A stretch of 22,599 nt of DNA from an uncultured Clostridia bacterium (GCA_944393295.1 CALXZR010000061.1:1-22599); one strand, 5' to 3'; positions 7,084 to 15,608 are shown, counted from the first letter of the stretch. The notes: generated from the letters alone by a model not told the origin. Translations and numbers: made by a program.

Positions 7084-7530
7084 ATGAAATCACAAAAGGG
7101 AATTACGATGCTAAGCTTAGTTATTTATGTAGCTAGTTTTTTAGCCGTTACAGGCGTTGTCGCAGTAATAACAACTTTTTTCTATAACAATTTAAAAGTA
7201 ATAAATACAGATATGGGTAGTAGTTCATATTATAATAAATTAAATCTTTATATGGCAAATGAGGTAAAAAAATCAGGAAATCAAGTTTTTAAATATGATA
7301 CAACAGATTTGTCAACAGGTTCAAATTATATTACCTTTAAAGACTCTTCAAACAATAAAAATACATTTGTACACGAAGGTAATATTCTTTACTATAATAA
7401 AATAGCATTATGTAAAAATGTTTCAGATTTTAAAGTAAAGGTAGATAGTAGCAAAGGAAAACAGGTAGTAAATGTATTTGTTGAAATAGATGGTACTGCT
7501 TATAGTACAAATTATGTAGTGGGAGAATAA
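7084..7530 (+). CDS. Pseudopilin-like protein (GspJ/ComGF-type minor pilin)
   Basis: A 148-residue protein with a type IV prepilin-like N-terminus: short basic leader MKSQKG, then a hydrophobic helix ITMLSLVIYVASFLAVTGVV. Prepilin peptidase would cut after Gly6. The conserved Glu at position +5 is replaced by Ser. The rest resembles minor pseudopilins, with ILYYNKIALCKNVSDFKV and a repeating beta pattern. The start is the ATG at 7084, behind AGAGGTGA (7071-7078); an upstream in-frame GTG at 6967 lies inside a hairpin loop and lacks a binding site. It is the first gene of a tight five-gene run. No other pilus genes (ATPase, peptidase, platform protein) are in the window, so the assembly system would have to be elsewhere. 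Confidence 0.75.
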   Translation: MKSQKGITMLSLVIYVASFLAVTGVVAVITTFFYNNLKVINTDMGSSSYYNKLNLYMANEVKKSGNQVFKYDTTDLSTGSNYITFKDSSNNKNTFVHEGNILYYNKIALCKNVSDFKVKVDSSKGKQVVNVFVEIDGTAYSTNYVVGE

Positions 7531-7537
7531 ACAAAAG

Positions 7538-8581
7538 ATGAATAAAATTGTAACAAGAATCAGTATATTTTTTGATATTTTAAAGGATTTTTTAGTTGCA
7601 GTATTAGTAACTGTACTTATACTAGCTTTTACAGTTGGAATTGCTCATAATTTATTGAAAATAAATGAGGTATCAGGAAAATATACTGGTCAATACAAAA
7701 AACTGTATAATGCAGGTGACAATAGAATGATGAATGTATATTCTATTGGTCAAGGAGAGAAAACTTTAGTTATTTTAAGTGGTTTTGGATTGCAATCACC
7801 TGTATTAGAATATAAATCACTTGCAAATTATTTAAGTACTGATTGTAGAGTTGTAATTGTTGAATATTTAGGATATGGTTATAGCTTGAAAGCCAATACA
7901 GAACGTACAAGTGAAAATATAGTAAAAGAAGTAAAAGCAGCACTTACTGATGCAGGAATATCAGGTCCATATACATTAGTACCACATTCAATTTCTAATG
8001 TTTATGCAATTAAATATCAGAAAATGTATCCAGAAGATGTTAGTGCAATTATTTCAATTGATGGCTTAATGCCAAATATGACTAGCGAAAGTGAATTTAT
8101 AGAAGAATTAAATAGAACTAAAACTAATGTACAAGTTTCATCAATTGCAGAATTTACTGGATTTGCAAGAATATTAAGCTATGTAAAACCAGAAACATTT
8201 TATATAGATAAAATGCAAGTTGATTCTAATTATACAGAAGCAGATATTAAAGAATATAGAAAGCGTATTGGTATTGGATACTTAACAGGAACAATGGTTA
8301 AAGAAATTAAAAAAATTCAAGAAAATGCAACTGCTGAAAAAGACTATGTATATCCTGAGTATTTACCAGTATTAGAAATTTTAACTACTGAAACTGTAGA
8401 AAAGTATCAGAACCAAAAAAATCAAAATTTAATTTCAAAAGATTACGAAGAATACAGCTATAGTATGCTTGGAAATACTAATTTGCAACAAGTAAAAATT
8501 ATAGAAGGAGATCATATGATACCTATTACAAATCCTTCTAGCTTAGCACAGATGATAAAGGAGTTTATCATAACATATTAA
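7538..8581 (+). CDS. Membrane-anchored alpha/beta hydrolase
   Basis: A 347-residue protein with one N-terminal membrane helix (about residues 16-36) and an alpha/beta hydrolase fold behind it. Visible fold landmarks: strand plus oxyanion turn LVILSGFGLQSP (about 77-88), EYLGYGYS (109-116), nucleophile elbow LVPHSISNVY with Ser151, strand IISIDG with Asp175, and His326 in IEGDHMIPI. The elbow reads P-H-S-I-S instead of the usual G-x-S-x-G, so activity is likely but not assured. Substrate is unknown; a lipid, ester or peptide outside the membrane is possible. It starts 7 bases after the pseudopilin stop, with GGGAG overlapping that stop region, so the two are co-transcribed. Confidence 0.85.
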   Translation: MNKIVTRISIFFDILKDFLVAVLVTVLILAFTVGIAHNLLKINEVSGKYTGQYKKLYNAGDNRMMNVYSIGQGEKTLVILSGFGLQSPVLEYKSLANYLSTDCRVVIVEYLGYGYSLKANTERTSENIVKEVKAALTDAGISGPYTLVPHSISNVYAIKYQKMYPEDVSAIISIDGLMPNMTSESEFIEELNRTKTNVQVSSIAEFTGFARILSYVKPETFYIDKMQVDSNYTEADIKEYRKRIGIGYLTGTMVKEIKKIQENATAEKDYVYPEYLPVLEILTTETVEKYQNQKNQNLISKDYEEYSYSMLGNTNLQQVKIIEGDHMIPITNPSSLAQMIKEFIITY

Positions 8582-8597
8582 TTTTGGGAGTATGAGA

Positions 8598-10220
8598 ATG
8601 GAAGAAACTTCAAAGAAATTTAAACTAGATAATAATGTATTTAAAGATTTTGATTCTTTAATGGCAAAACATTTAGACACTGTAGAAGAATTAACAGTAA
8701 GCTTTATAGAAAATAATTCAAAAATTTTTAATATAATAAGTTTATTTACTAATATAAAAACTTTGATTATAGAAGGTGATGCAAGACTTAATGTAAGTAG
8801 CGTTCTAATAAGCATTTGTAAGCCATATTTATTAGAAAATTTAATTTTAGAAGGTGTTAAATTACCAAATAAAACTTCAATGAAAAAGCTAATCAACTTA
8901 AAAATGATTTCTTTAAACAATATAGGATATTGTGATATAAAAGCATTTTTTGATTCTATTGAAAAACCGGATAAAATAAGAGCTATAACTTTAAATTCAA
9001 TATGTTTGTATAAAAATTCAATAAATATTTTAAAAGTATTTAAAGAATTAGAAATAATTAATTTAATAAAAATAGAAAATGGCTGTTTAAGAGATTTAGA
9101 ATTTTTATTAGAAAATAGAAATTTAAGAAGAGTAAACATAGAAAATAATACTATAGAATTTAAAGATGCTGCTATATTGCTTAAAGGAGCATACAAAAAG
9201 AATATAGTATTGTCTTTACCTTCAGTAAATACAATATCAAATATAGAAAACACATTAGAAGTAGATGAAAACGGAGAAATAAAATTAACTATAGATGTAG
9301 CAGATTTAGGGGAATGTACAAAACAAATAGATTTAGCCCAAATAGATAAATTATTACTAATAATAGATCAAAAAATTGAATTCGAGAAATATATAGACGA
9401 TTTAAAAAAAGTTAAAAAAAATATAAGTATAGCTATAAAAGATGTATCATTTTTAGATAAATTGCAAGCAGAATACCTAAAAGAATCTTTAAAAATAAAA
9501 TATATAAATATATTAGATTTTGATGGTGTGTTACACTATGACAAAGATAAGAATTGCTATTTAATAGATCGATATATAAAAATAAGAGAATGCATTGATG
9601 AATTAATACAAAAGGTATCTTCACATAGCTTAGAAATCGAAAAATTTTTAGAAATGTATAAAATTTTATCAGAACATATTTCTTATGATGAATTTCTAGA
9701 AGATAATATAGAAAATTATAACGATACTAATGAATCTAAAGCTAGTAATTTAGAAAATGGTTTAATAGAAAAACACTGTATAAATGCAGGTTTTGCTGAA
9801 ATTTTAAAGAATTGTCTAGCATGTTTAAATATTGAGTCTAATATAATAACAGGAACTCTAGTTAAATCAGATGATGAGATAAATTGGAATCAAGTAAAAA
9901 TTGAGAATAATTGGTATAATGTAGATATTGCTTTAGATTCTAAAACTTTAATTAATAAAAATATACTAAAGAAAAAAGCACCATATTGTTTAGTAAATGA
10001 TAAAGAATTTTATCAAACTCACAAAAGAAAATATAGTAAGGTAAATTACTGTATGTATACTGTAAACAGAAAAGCAATTAATGGCTTTTTTAGAACTGGT
10101 ATATTTTCAACAAAAGTTACAAAAGTATATTTATATAATGCTATAAATAGCTTAAAAAGAATGTTTTCTATAAATAAAAGAAAGGCTCTTCCAAAAGGAG
10201 AGAATGACGAAGAAAATTAA
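8598..10220 (+). CDS. LRR-like protein with degenerate transglutaminase-like domain
   Basis: A 540-residue cytoplasmic-looking protein without signal peptide. Residues about 25-250 contain irregular leucine-rich repeat units (ETLIIEG-, NLILEGV-, LKMISLNN-, IRAITLNS-, LEIINLIK-, LRRVNIENN-). Residues about 345-470 resemble a transglutaminase-like domain: Cys394 in KHCINAGFAEIL, then NWNQVKIENNWYNVDIALDS with Asp443. In active members HAWN carries the catalytic His; here the equivalent position is Ile428, so the triad is incomplete. The start at 8598 is chosen because GGGAG (8586-8590) is 7 bases before it and only 1 base before the alternative ATG at 8592. Likely a binding or scaffold protein; function unknown. 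Confidence 0.75.
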   Translation: MEETSKKFKLDNNVFKDFDSLMAKHLDTVEELTVSFIENNSKIFNIISLFTNIKTLIIEGDARLNVSSVLISICKPYLLENLILEGVKLPNKTSMKKLINLKMISLNNIGYCDIKAFFDSIEKPDKIRAITLNSICLYKNSINILKVFKELEIINLIKIENGCLRDLEFLLENRNLRRVNIENNTIEFKDAAILLKGAYKKNIVLSLPSVNTISNIENTLEVDENGEIKLTIDVADLGECTKQIDLAQIDKLLLIIDQKIEFEKYIDDLKKVKKNISIAIKDVSFLDKLQAEYLKESLKIKYINILDFDGVLHYDKDKNCYLIDRYIKIRECIDELIQKVSSHSLEIEKFLEMYKILSEHISYDEFLEDNIENYNDTNESKASNLENGLIEKHCINAGFAEILKNCLACLNIESNIITGTLVKSDDEINWNQVKIENNWYNVDIALDSKTLINKNILKKKAPYCLVNDKEFYQTHKRKYSKVNYCMYTVNRKAINGFFRTGIFSTKVTKVYLYNAINSLKRMFSINKRKALPKGENDEEN

Positions 10221-10234
10221 AGGAGCTTTCTTAA

Positions 10235-10828
10235 ATGATAAGTAGAGGATTAAAAAAGTATTTATTAATTAAATTAAATAAAGCTGAGGGAGAAGAATTA
10301 TCAGAAAAAGATTTAAATAGAATAGAAGAAATATCTTTAAATTTAAAAGACATTAATTTACAGAACTATGATTACGATTTTAAAGATTTTCAAAAATTTA
10401 AAAATCTAAAATTTTTAAGTTTGCAAAACTTTAATATTAGAAACTATGAAACTAATATTTTAAATAGAATAGAGAGTTTGCGTGCTGTACAAATGTCTAA
10501 TTGTAAAATTAATTCTAAATCTACCTTGCAAGGAAATTTAGAATTAATTTCTTTTAGTCATTGTAAAAATTTTAAACTATACTATATAAGTAAATTAAAA
10601 AAATTAAAAGTCTTAAAGGTAGGAAATAGCAAAAAAATAAGCTTAAAAGGAATTTCATATTTTAAAACTATTGAAAAATTATATTTTAGAGATATAAAAT
10701 TAACTCATAGCTTAGAAATAGCAAATTTACCAAATTTGAAGTACTTAAATTTGGCTGAGAGCAAGTATTCTAAAAAACTAGAAAAAAAACTATCAAAAGA
10801 TATTAATATAGATAAAGCATTAATGTAA
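10235..10828 (+). CDS. Small LRR-like protein
   Basis: A 197-residue protein made of leucine-rich-repeat-like strands (LKFLSLQNFNI, LRAVQMSNCKI, LELISFSHCKNF, LKVLKVGNSKKI, IEKLYFRDIKL, LKYLNLAESKY), each about 20-25 residues. It lacks signal peptide, membrane segment and the transglutaminase-like domain of its upstream neighbour, and may be a partial duplicate of that neighbour's N-terminal half. AGGAG (10221-10225) precedes the ATG by 9 bases and the gap to the upstream gene is 14 bases, so it belongs to the same operon. Binding partner unknown. Confidence 0.75.
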   Translation: MISRGLKKYLLIKLNKAEGEELSEKDLNRIEEISLNLKDINLQNYDYDFKDFQKFKNLKFLSLQNFNIRNYETNILNRIESLRAVQMSNCKINSKSTLQGNLELISFSHCKNFKLYYISKLKKLKVLKVGNSKKISLKGISYFKTIEKLYFRDIKLTHSLEIANLPNLKYLNLAESKYSKKLEKKLSKDINIDKALM

Positions 10829-10844
10829 AAAAGAAAGGAATTAT

Positions 10845-11399
10845 ATGAAGGAAGAATTTATTAATTTATTACTAAGTACAAAAAGAGAGGGAATAGAAGA
10901 TGTTATTGCCTTTTTAGAAAAAACAGATTTTTATACAGCACCAGCTAGTACAAAATTTCATGGTTCATATGAAGGTGGATTACTTGAGCACAGTATGAAA
11001 GTATATGAAATTTTAAAAGAAAAAGTTAAGCATTTACCAATAGAATTAGAAGTATCAGAAGATACTGTAAAAATTATTGCACTTTTACACGATATATGCA
11101 AAGCTAATTTCTATAAAACAGATTATAGAAATGCAAAAAACGCTTTAGGAGAATGGGAAAAAGTACCTTATTATACTGTAGATGATACAATTCCTTATGG
11201 ACATGGAGAAAAGTCTGTAATGATGCTTACAGAATACATGAAATTAACTGGTGAAGAAAAATATTGTATTCGTTGGCATATGGGGTTTACAGAGCCAAAG
11301 GAACAATATTCAACTTTAGGACAAGCTTTTAAAAAGTACCCACTTGCTTTAGTCTTACATGAAGCGGATTTAGAAGCAACATACTTCTTTAATATTTAA
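10845..11399 (+). CDS. HD-domain metal-dependent hydrolase
   Basis: A 184-residue HD-family phosphohydrolase. Metal-binding residues are visible in order: His49 (GGLLEHS), His82-Asp83 (LLHDICK), His120 (YGHGEK), His145 (IRWHMG) and Asp175 (HEADLEA). The arrangement is that of small clostridial HD proteins acting on nucleotides or other phosphate esters; the substrate cannot be read. AAAGGAA precedes the ATG. It is 16 bases after the second LRR-like gene and is the last of the five-gene run. No clear terminator follows, only an A-rich stretch before the next promoter. Confidence 0.85.
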   Translation: MKEEFINLLLSTKREGIEDVIAFLEKTDFYTAPASTKFHGSYEGGLLEHSMKVYEILKEKVKHLPIELEVSEDTVKIIALLHDICKANFYKTDYRNAKNALGEWEKVPYYTVDDTIPYGHGEKSVMMLTEYMKLTGEEKYCIRWHMGFTEPKEQYSTLGQAFKKYPLALVLHEADLEATYFFNI

Positions 11400-11420
11400 T
11401 CTAAAAAAAGAAAAATTTAC

Positions 11421-11449
11421 TAGACTTTTATAAAAATTACATATATAAT
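11421..11449 (+). promoter_or_regulatory. Promoter upstream of the coiled-coil/HIT gene pair
   Basis: TAGACT (11421-11426), 17-base spacer, perfect TATAAT (11444-11449). It lies 39 bases before the ATG at 11488, which has GGAGGAG as ribosome binding site. Confidence 0.65.
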
Positions 11450-11487
11450 AAAGTAAAATTGTGTCGTAATATGGAGGAGCTGTTATT

Positions 11488-11712
11488 ATGTATGAAAGAA
11501 ATGCAATAGTATTAGAAAGATATTTTTGCAAAAAATTTGGATATCAAGAACCTAATAATTTAAAAACTAATTTTGAGAATTATTGTAATTTACTTGAAAA
11601 AATAGAACAATTTCAAATAGAAGCTGAAGAAGAAAAAAAGATATCAGCAGAGTTTGAAGAAGTTTCAGCTCGGTTTAGTTGCTATACAGCAAATGCAAGA
11701 AAAATTATATAA
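11488..11712 (+). CDS. N-terminal fragment of a frameshifted coiled-coil protein
   Basis: Begins with a strong ribosome binding site (GGAGGAG, 11473-11479) and ATG, and encodes 62 credible residues (MYERNAIVLERYF ... EEVSAR) before a likely frameshift near 11671-11676. The last 12 residues (FSCYTANARKII) are probably out-of-frame. The following frame, open from 11654 to 13117, continues the helical, charged character at once. Removing one T from CGGTTTAG at 11671-11678 joins the two into a protein of about 542 residues (SAR-LVAIQQMQEKL). Either a real mutation, a sequencing error, or less likely a programmed +1 shift at the rare CGG codon. Confidence 0.55.
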   Translation: MYERNAIVLERYFCKKFGYQEPNNLKTNFENYCNLLEKIEQFQIEAEEEKKISAEFEEVSARFSCYTANARKII

Positions 11713-13117
11713 GAGAAATGCAAAATTAGAGTATAGCAGAAATATGATTTTCTCAAATATAGAAGAAAATGTAGAAGAATTAGAAAAATGTTTATTAAAA
11801 ATAGAAAGTGATATTTCAAAGACACAGACAGCTTTATTAGAATTGAGAGAAAAATTTATAAGCACAGTTTCAAAATACCAAGAGAAAAAGAATCTATTAG
11901 ATGAAGCTTTAAAAAGAAAACAAAAAGCAGAAGATGAATATAATAAATTTTTAGAAATTACAAAAAATAATTTTGAAGAAATAAATTTAGAAATTTTAGA
12001 TTATGTTAGAGAAATTACTACAGAAGAAATTAGAAAAATAAAAAGAGAATTAATAGAAGTAATTACAAAAAATGGAGAAAAAGAAAAAGTTCCTTTTGAT
12101 TCTGATGTTGTTTCAAAAGCATCTGAGTTTGCAACTGAAATTTCTAAAAAGGAAGCAGATTGCTATGTTATAATCTATGATAAAACTAAAAAATTATTAG
12201 ATGAAATAGAAAATGATACTCTAAAATTAGATAGACATAGAAAATGGAGAAGAGATAATACAGCTAAATTAAAATTCTTTAATGCAGAAAGAGAATATTT
12301 AATTCAATTTTTAGATAATGAAAGATTACCAGTAATGCATGGTAAAAAAGTACATAGAAAATTAATGATAGAAGCTTGTAAAAATTTAATTTTAGATGTC
12401 GCACAAATGAATAATTTATATGAACTAATATTAAGAGAAGAGGCAGGAAGATCCGCAAAGAGAGCATATAAAGAGTTATACAATAAAGACTATTTAAGAA
12501 AAATAGAAGAGAAAGAACAACAATTTGAAGAAGAAGCAACAAAATTAAATTTAAATGCTGCTACTGTAATAAATTCAAATTATTGGAGAGTAGAAGGAAT
12601 TAGAGAAGTTTATACAGCTTTTTATCAGATAATTACAGAAACATACAATAAAGATTTAGAGGAATTTGAAGTTGCCAATAATGAGGAAAACAAAGAAACT
12701 ACTGTTGTTGCAGAGACTGTTGAACTTGAACTACCACAAGCGACAACTATAGAACAGATTACAGCAGAGGAAAATGAAAAAGTAGAAGAAGATAACAACG
12801 AAAGCAATGAAGATGATGAATTTTCTGGAATTGAAAATCAAATTGAAGAACTAGAAGATGATGAAACTGAGCAAGATGAAGAATTAGAAGACAATGAAGA
12901 TATTCCTTATGAAGATGAAGAGTTAGAAGATTACGATGAAGAAATAGAAGTAGAAGAGTCTTTATTAGAACCAATTTTAAAGGCAAAAGAGACACAGCAA
13001 GATTTAAAAGCAGCTTTAGCAGCAGTGAAGGACAGTAGCAAACCAAAGAAAAAGAAAACAGGAATATTAAAAAGTCTTATAAAATTAAATGCAAAAAACA
13101 AAAAAGTGGAAGGATAA
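11654..13117 (+). CDS. Main part of the coiled-coil protein (C-terminal piece)
   Basis: Continuation, in the +1 frame, of the gene that starts at 11488. The listed start is a TTG without a ribosome binding site; meaningful sequence starts near AIQQMQEKL (about 11681). It is a long helical protein: heptad-rich Lys/Glu coiled coil to about residue 130, a middle domain with RKWRRDNTAKLKFFNAERE and LPVMHGKKVHRKLM, then a very acidic low-complexity region (about 365-440) and a basic tail KPKKKKTGILKSLIKLNAK. No membrane segment. I do not recognise the family; a structural or nucleic-acid-associated role is only a guess. It ends 3 bases before the HIT gene. Confidence 0.65.
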   Translation: MKKFQLGLVAIQQMQEKLYKRNAKLEYSRNMIFSNIEENVEELEKCLLKIESDISKTQTALLELREKFISTVSKYQEKKNLLDEALKRKQKAEDEYNKFLEITKNNFEEINLEILDYVREITTEEIRKIKRELIEVITKNGEKEKVPFDSDVVSKASEFATEISKKEADCYVIIYDKTKKLLDEIENDTLKLDRHRKWRRDNTAKLKFFNAEREYLIQFLDNERLPVMHGKKVHRKLMIEACKNLILDVAQMNNLYELILREEAGRSAKRAYKELYNKDYLRKIEEKEQQFEEEATKLNLNAATVINSNYWRVEGIREVYTAFYQIITETYNKDLEEFEVANNEENKETTVVAETVELELPQATTIEQITAEENEKVEEDNNESNEDDEFSGIENQIEELEDDETEQDEELEDNEDIPYEDEELEDYDEEIEVEESLLEPILKAKETQQDLKAALAAVKDSSKPKKKKTGILKSLIKLNAKNKKVEG

Positions 13118-13120
13118 AAT

Positions 13121-13507
13121 ATGGATTGTTTATTTTGTAAAATTATTTCTGGAGAAATTCCAAGTAACACTATTTATGATGGTGATTTAGTAAAAGCTTT
13201 TTTAGATATAAGTCCAAAATCAAATGGGCATTTACTAGTAGTTCCAAAAAAGCATTATACAAATATAGAAGATATTGATTTAGAAACTTTAAAGCATATA
13301 AATATAGTGGCTAAAAACCTATATGTAGTTTTAAAAGAAAAATTAAATTGTGAAGGATTAACTCTTGTTCAAAATAATGGATTAGGACAAGAAGTAAAAC
13401 ATTATCACTTGCATTTAATTCCAAGATATACAAATGATGATATAAAATTGATTTCAAATGAAAAAATGATAGATGATATTGAAGAAACAATGAAGAAATT
13501 AAAATAA
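13121..13507 (+). CDS. HIT family nucleotide hydrolase
   Basis: A 128-residue histidine-triad protein of the Hint branch, which hydrolyses nucleoside phosphoramidates and adenylates. The active-site triad is H94-Y-H96-L-H98 (HYHLHLIP), and Cys3, Cys6, His45 and His94 are placed to bind zinc as in zinc-containing Hint proteins. SPKSNGHLLVVPKKHY is the usual mid-domain motif. GGAAGGA in the tail of the upstream gene serves as ribosome binding site, so it is co-transcribed with the coiled-coil gene. A terminator follows. Confidence 0.95.
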   Translation: MDCLFCKIISGEIPSNTIYDGDLVKAFLDISPKSNGHLLVVPKKHYTNIEDIDLETLKHINIVAKNLYVVLKEKLNCEGLTLVQNNGLGQEVKHYHLHLIPRYTNDDIKLISNEKMIDDIEETMKKLK

Positions 13508-13520
13508 TATCTACAAAACG

Positions 13521-13547
13521 AGGATAGCAAGTTGCTATCCTTTTATT
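13521..13547 (+). terminator. Terminator after the HIT gene
   Basis: GGATAGC (13522-13528) pairs with GCTATCC (13534-13540) around a 5-base loop, followed by TTTTATT. Confidence 0.85.
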
Positions 13548-13585
13548 AATTTTAGTGATTTTATAATTTTGGAATAATAATTTTA

Positions 13586-13614
13586 TTGACTTTTAAAATA
13601 TACCGTGATATTTT
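13586..13614 (+). promoter_or_regulatory. Probable amylase promoter
   Basis: TTGACT (13586-13591), 17-base spacer, TATTTT (13609-13614). The -10 is poor but the position, between a terminator and a monocistronic gene with a good ribosome binding site, supports it. Confidence 0.45.
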
Positions 13615-13670
13615 ATAGTTGTTCCAAGGTTAACAATGCTGTTTTTATGAATGGAAAGGAGCGTAATAAA

Positions 13671-15608
13671 ATGGCAGTATTCGATAGCCAAAATCTTTGG
13701 TTCAAAAGTAAAATTGGACCAATAGAAAAAGGACAATTGCAACTGAAAATCAAGCTGGAAAAACGTGGAAACCTTAGAGATGTAAACCTTATTCTTTTTA
13801 AATTAGGTGAGCAAAAAGAATTAAAAATACCAATGAAGATATTGGCCGAAGAAAATGGGGCGATTATTTATAGTATAGAATGTTCTTTTGAAGAAGAAGC
13901 AACTTACGAGTATTTCTTTGAATTTCTGAAAGATGATAAGAAGTATTATGTAAGAAGGTTTTGGGGAAGCTTTGAAGGTCAAGTTACGTCAGACCTAAAC
14001 AATCTTCCTTGGAGGCTTACTGTTTACGAGAAGATAAAAACACATCCAACTATGAAAAAGGGTATTATGTACCAAATTTTTCCAGATCGTTTTAGGAAAG
14101 GAGAGACAGAAAGCAAATTACCAGAAGACAGAATTTATCGTAAGTGGGGAGAGATGCCTTACTATGATAAAAGAATAAGCACAGACTTTTTTGGTGGAAA
14201 TTTTAATGGAATTGCAGATGTAATTGAGTATTTGAAAAAGCTTAAAGTCAGCGCTATATATTCAAATCCAATTGTGCAATCCAGCAAAAACCACAGATAT
14301 GCTGCAATGGATTACAAAAAAGTTGATCCAGTATTAGGAACTGAAGAAGAATTCAAAAATCTCATCAATAAACTGCATAAAAACGGAATGCTTTTCATAT
14401 TAGACGGGGTATTTAACCATGTGGGTTCTGATAGTATATATTTTGATAAAGAGAATCAACATGGTACAAATGGAGCCTATCAGAGTGAAAACAGTCCGTT
14501 TAGAGATTGGTTTTACTTTAACAAGGAAAATCCTACAGAATATGCAGATTGGTGGGGAGACCAGAGTATTCCAAAATTGAACTATAGCTCTGAAAGTCTT
14601 AGAGAATATATCTTAGGCAAAGAGGGCGTTTTAAGATATTGGTATCAAGTTTGGAATATTGATGGCGTAAGAGAAGACGTTGCTGACGAGCTTCAAAATG
14701 AAGTTCGAGAAGAAATGTATCAAATTTCAGTAGAAGAAAGAGGCGATAAAGCGGTTGTTATTCCAGAGGTATGGGAGGATGCTAGTTGCAAATGGGCATA
14801 CAGTACCTTTATGGAATATATGCAAGGAAAACAGGCAACTTCTGTGATGAACTATCCTATAAGAGATTTAATTCTGCCATACATTCGCTATGGTGGTGAT
14901 TGGGCAATTAAATTTAAAAACACTTGCCTAGAAATCTTTAAGGAAAACTATCCAAAAGAAGTTGCGTATTCTGTGATGAATTTTCTTTCAACACATGATA
15001 CTGTAAGAGCAATTACAAAGCTTGTAGGTCCAGAAAAAGATGACCATTCAAGGCAGTGGCAAACAGAGCATAATACTTTGAGCAAGGAAGAATATATTCT
15101 TGGAAGAAGTAGATTGCTACTTGCTTATACAGCAATCTTTTTCCTACCAGGTATACCGTCAATTTACTATGGTGATGAAGTCGGTATGCAAGGAATGGCA
15201 GATCCGTTTTGCAGAGCTTGCTTTCCATGGGATAGAATGGATAAAAAAATCTTAAAGCCCATGAGAAGACTGTGTGCTACACGTTTTAAAAAACAAAAAC
15301 TTTTAGCTGAAGCAGAGTTCGATATCTTAGTTTGCCAAAGCGATTTTCTTTTGTACGAAAGAACTTTAAGTTGTAAAAAGCTTCGAGTTTGCTTGAATTT
15401 TTCTACGGAAGAAAAAGACATTACCTCTTTGTTTGCAGAGACAAAAGTAAACGGAGAGACGGCAGAGGAGGTCGTAAAACAACCGAAGATTATTTTCCAG
15501 ATAAAACGAAAGCAAAAAGACAATGCGGTTAGGACTTATACAGAAAATGGACAGGAAAAGAAAAAAATTGTATTGTCCGGATTGAATGCAATTGTATACG
15601 AAGTCTAA
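13671..15608 (+). CDS. GH13 alpha-amylase (neopullulanase/cyclomaltodextrinase type)
   Basis: A 645-residue cytoplasmic glycoside hydrolase that likely cuts maltodextrins, cyclodextrins or pullulan. Residues 1 to about 110 form a beta-sandwich N-terminal domain; then the (beta/alpha)8 barrel with region I DGVFNHVG (D245, H250), region V IPKLN (300-304, the MPKLN-type signature of the neopullulanase subfamily), region II DGVREDVADE (nucleophile D336), region III PEVW (acid/base E366) and region IV STHDT (H442, D443). All catalytic residues are present and no signal peptide is seen. The ATG at 13671 has AAGGAG 9 bases upstream; an in-frame start at 13605 has none. Codon use is visibly richer in GC than in its neighbours (CGT, CGA, GTC, CTG codons). 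It has its own promoter and terminator. Confidence 0.93.
   Translation: MAVFDSQNLWFKSKIGPIEKGQLQLKIKLEKRGNLRDVNLILFKLGEQKELKIPMKILAEENGAIIYSIECSFEEEATYEYFFEFLKDDKKYYVRRFWGSFEGQVTSDLNNLPWRLTVYEKIKTHPTMKKGIMYQIFPDRFRKGETESKLPEDRIYRKWGEMPYYDKRISTDFFGGNFNGIADVIEYLKKLKVSAIYSNPIVQSSKNHRYAAMDYKKVDPVLGTEEEFKNLINKLHKNGMLFILDGVFNHVGSDSIYFDKENQHGTNGAYQSENSPFRDWFYFNKENPTEYADWWGDQSIPKLNYSSESLREYILGKEGVLRYWYQVWNIDGVREDVADELQNEVREEMYQISVEERGDKAVVIPEVWEDASCKWAYSTFMEYMQGKQATSVMNYPIRDLILPYIRYGGDWAIKFKNTCLEIFKENYPKEVAYSVMNFLSTHDTVRAITKLVGPEKDDHSRQWQTEHNTLSKEEYILGRSRLLLAYTAIFFLPGIPSIYYGDEVGMQGMADPFCRACFPWDRMDKKILKPMRRLCATRFKKQKLLAEAEFDILVCQSDFLLYERTLSCKKLRVCLNFSTEEKDITSLFAETKVNGETAEEVVKQPKIIFQIKRKQKDNAVRTYTENGQEKKKIVLSGLNAIVYEV

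Noticed and set aside
8543..9253. A 236-codon open frame on the minus strand.
   Set aside because: It is antisense to the LRR gene, has no convincing ribosome binding site, and its Ile/Phe/Leu-rich product is what AT-rich Lys/Asn codons give in reverse.
11712..11720. A classic programmed frameshift like that of prfB at the coiled-coil gene.
   Set aside because: There is no stop codon or slippery motif at the shift point; the zero-frame stop is about 36 bases later.
12780..12960. GAAGAT-rich run as a tandem repeat or CRISPR-like array.
   Set aside because: It is codon repetition of Glu/Asp in the acidic region of the coiled-coil protein, without a fixed repeat unit or spacers.
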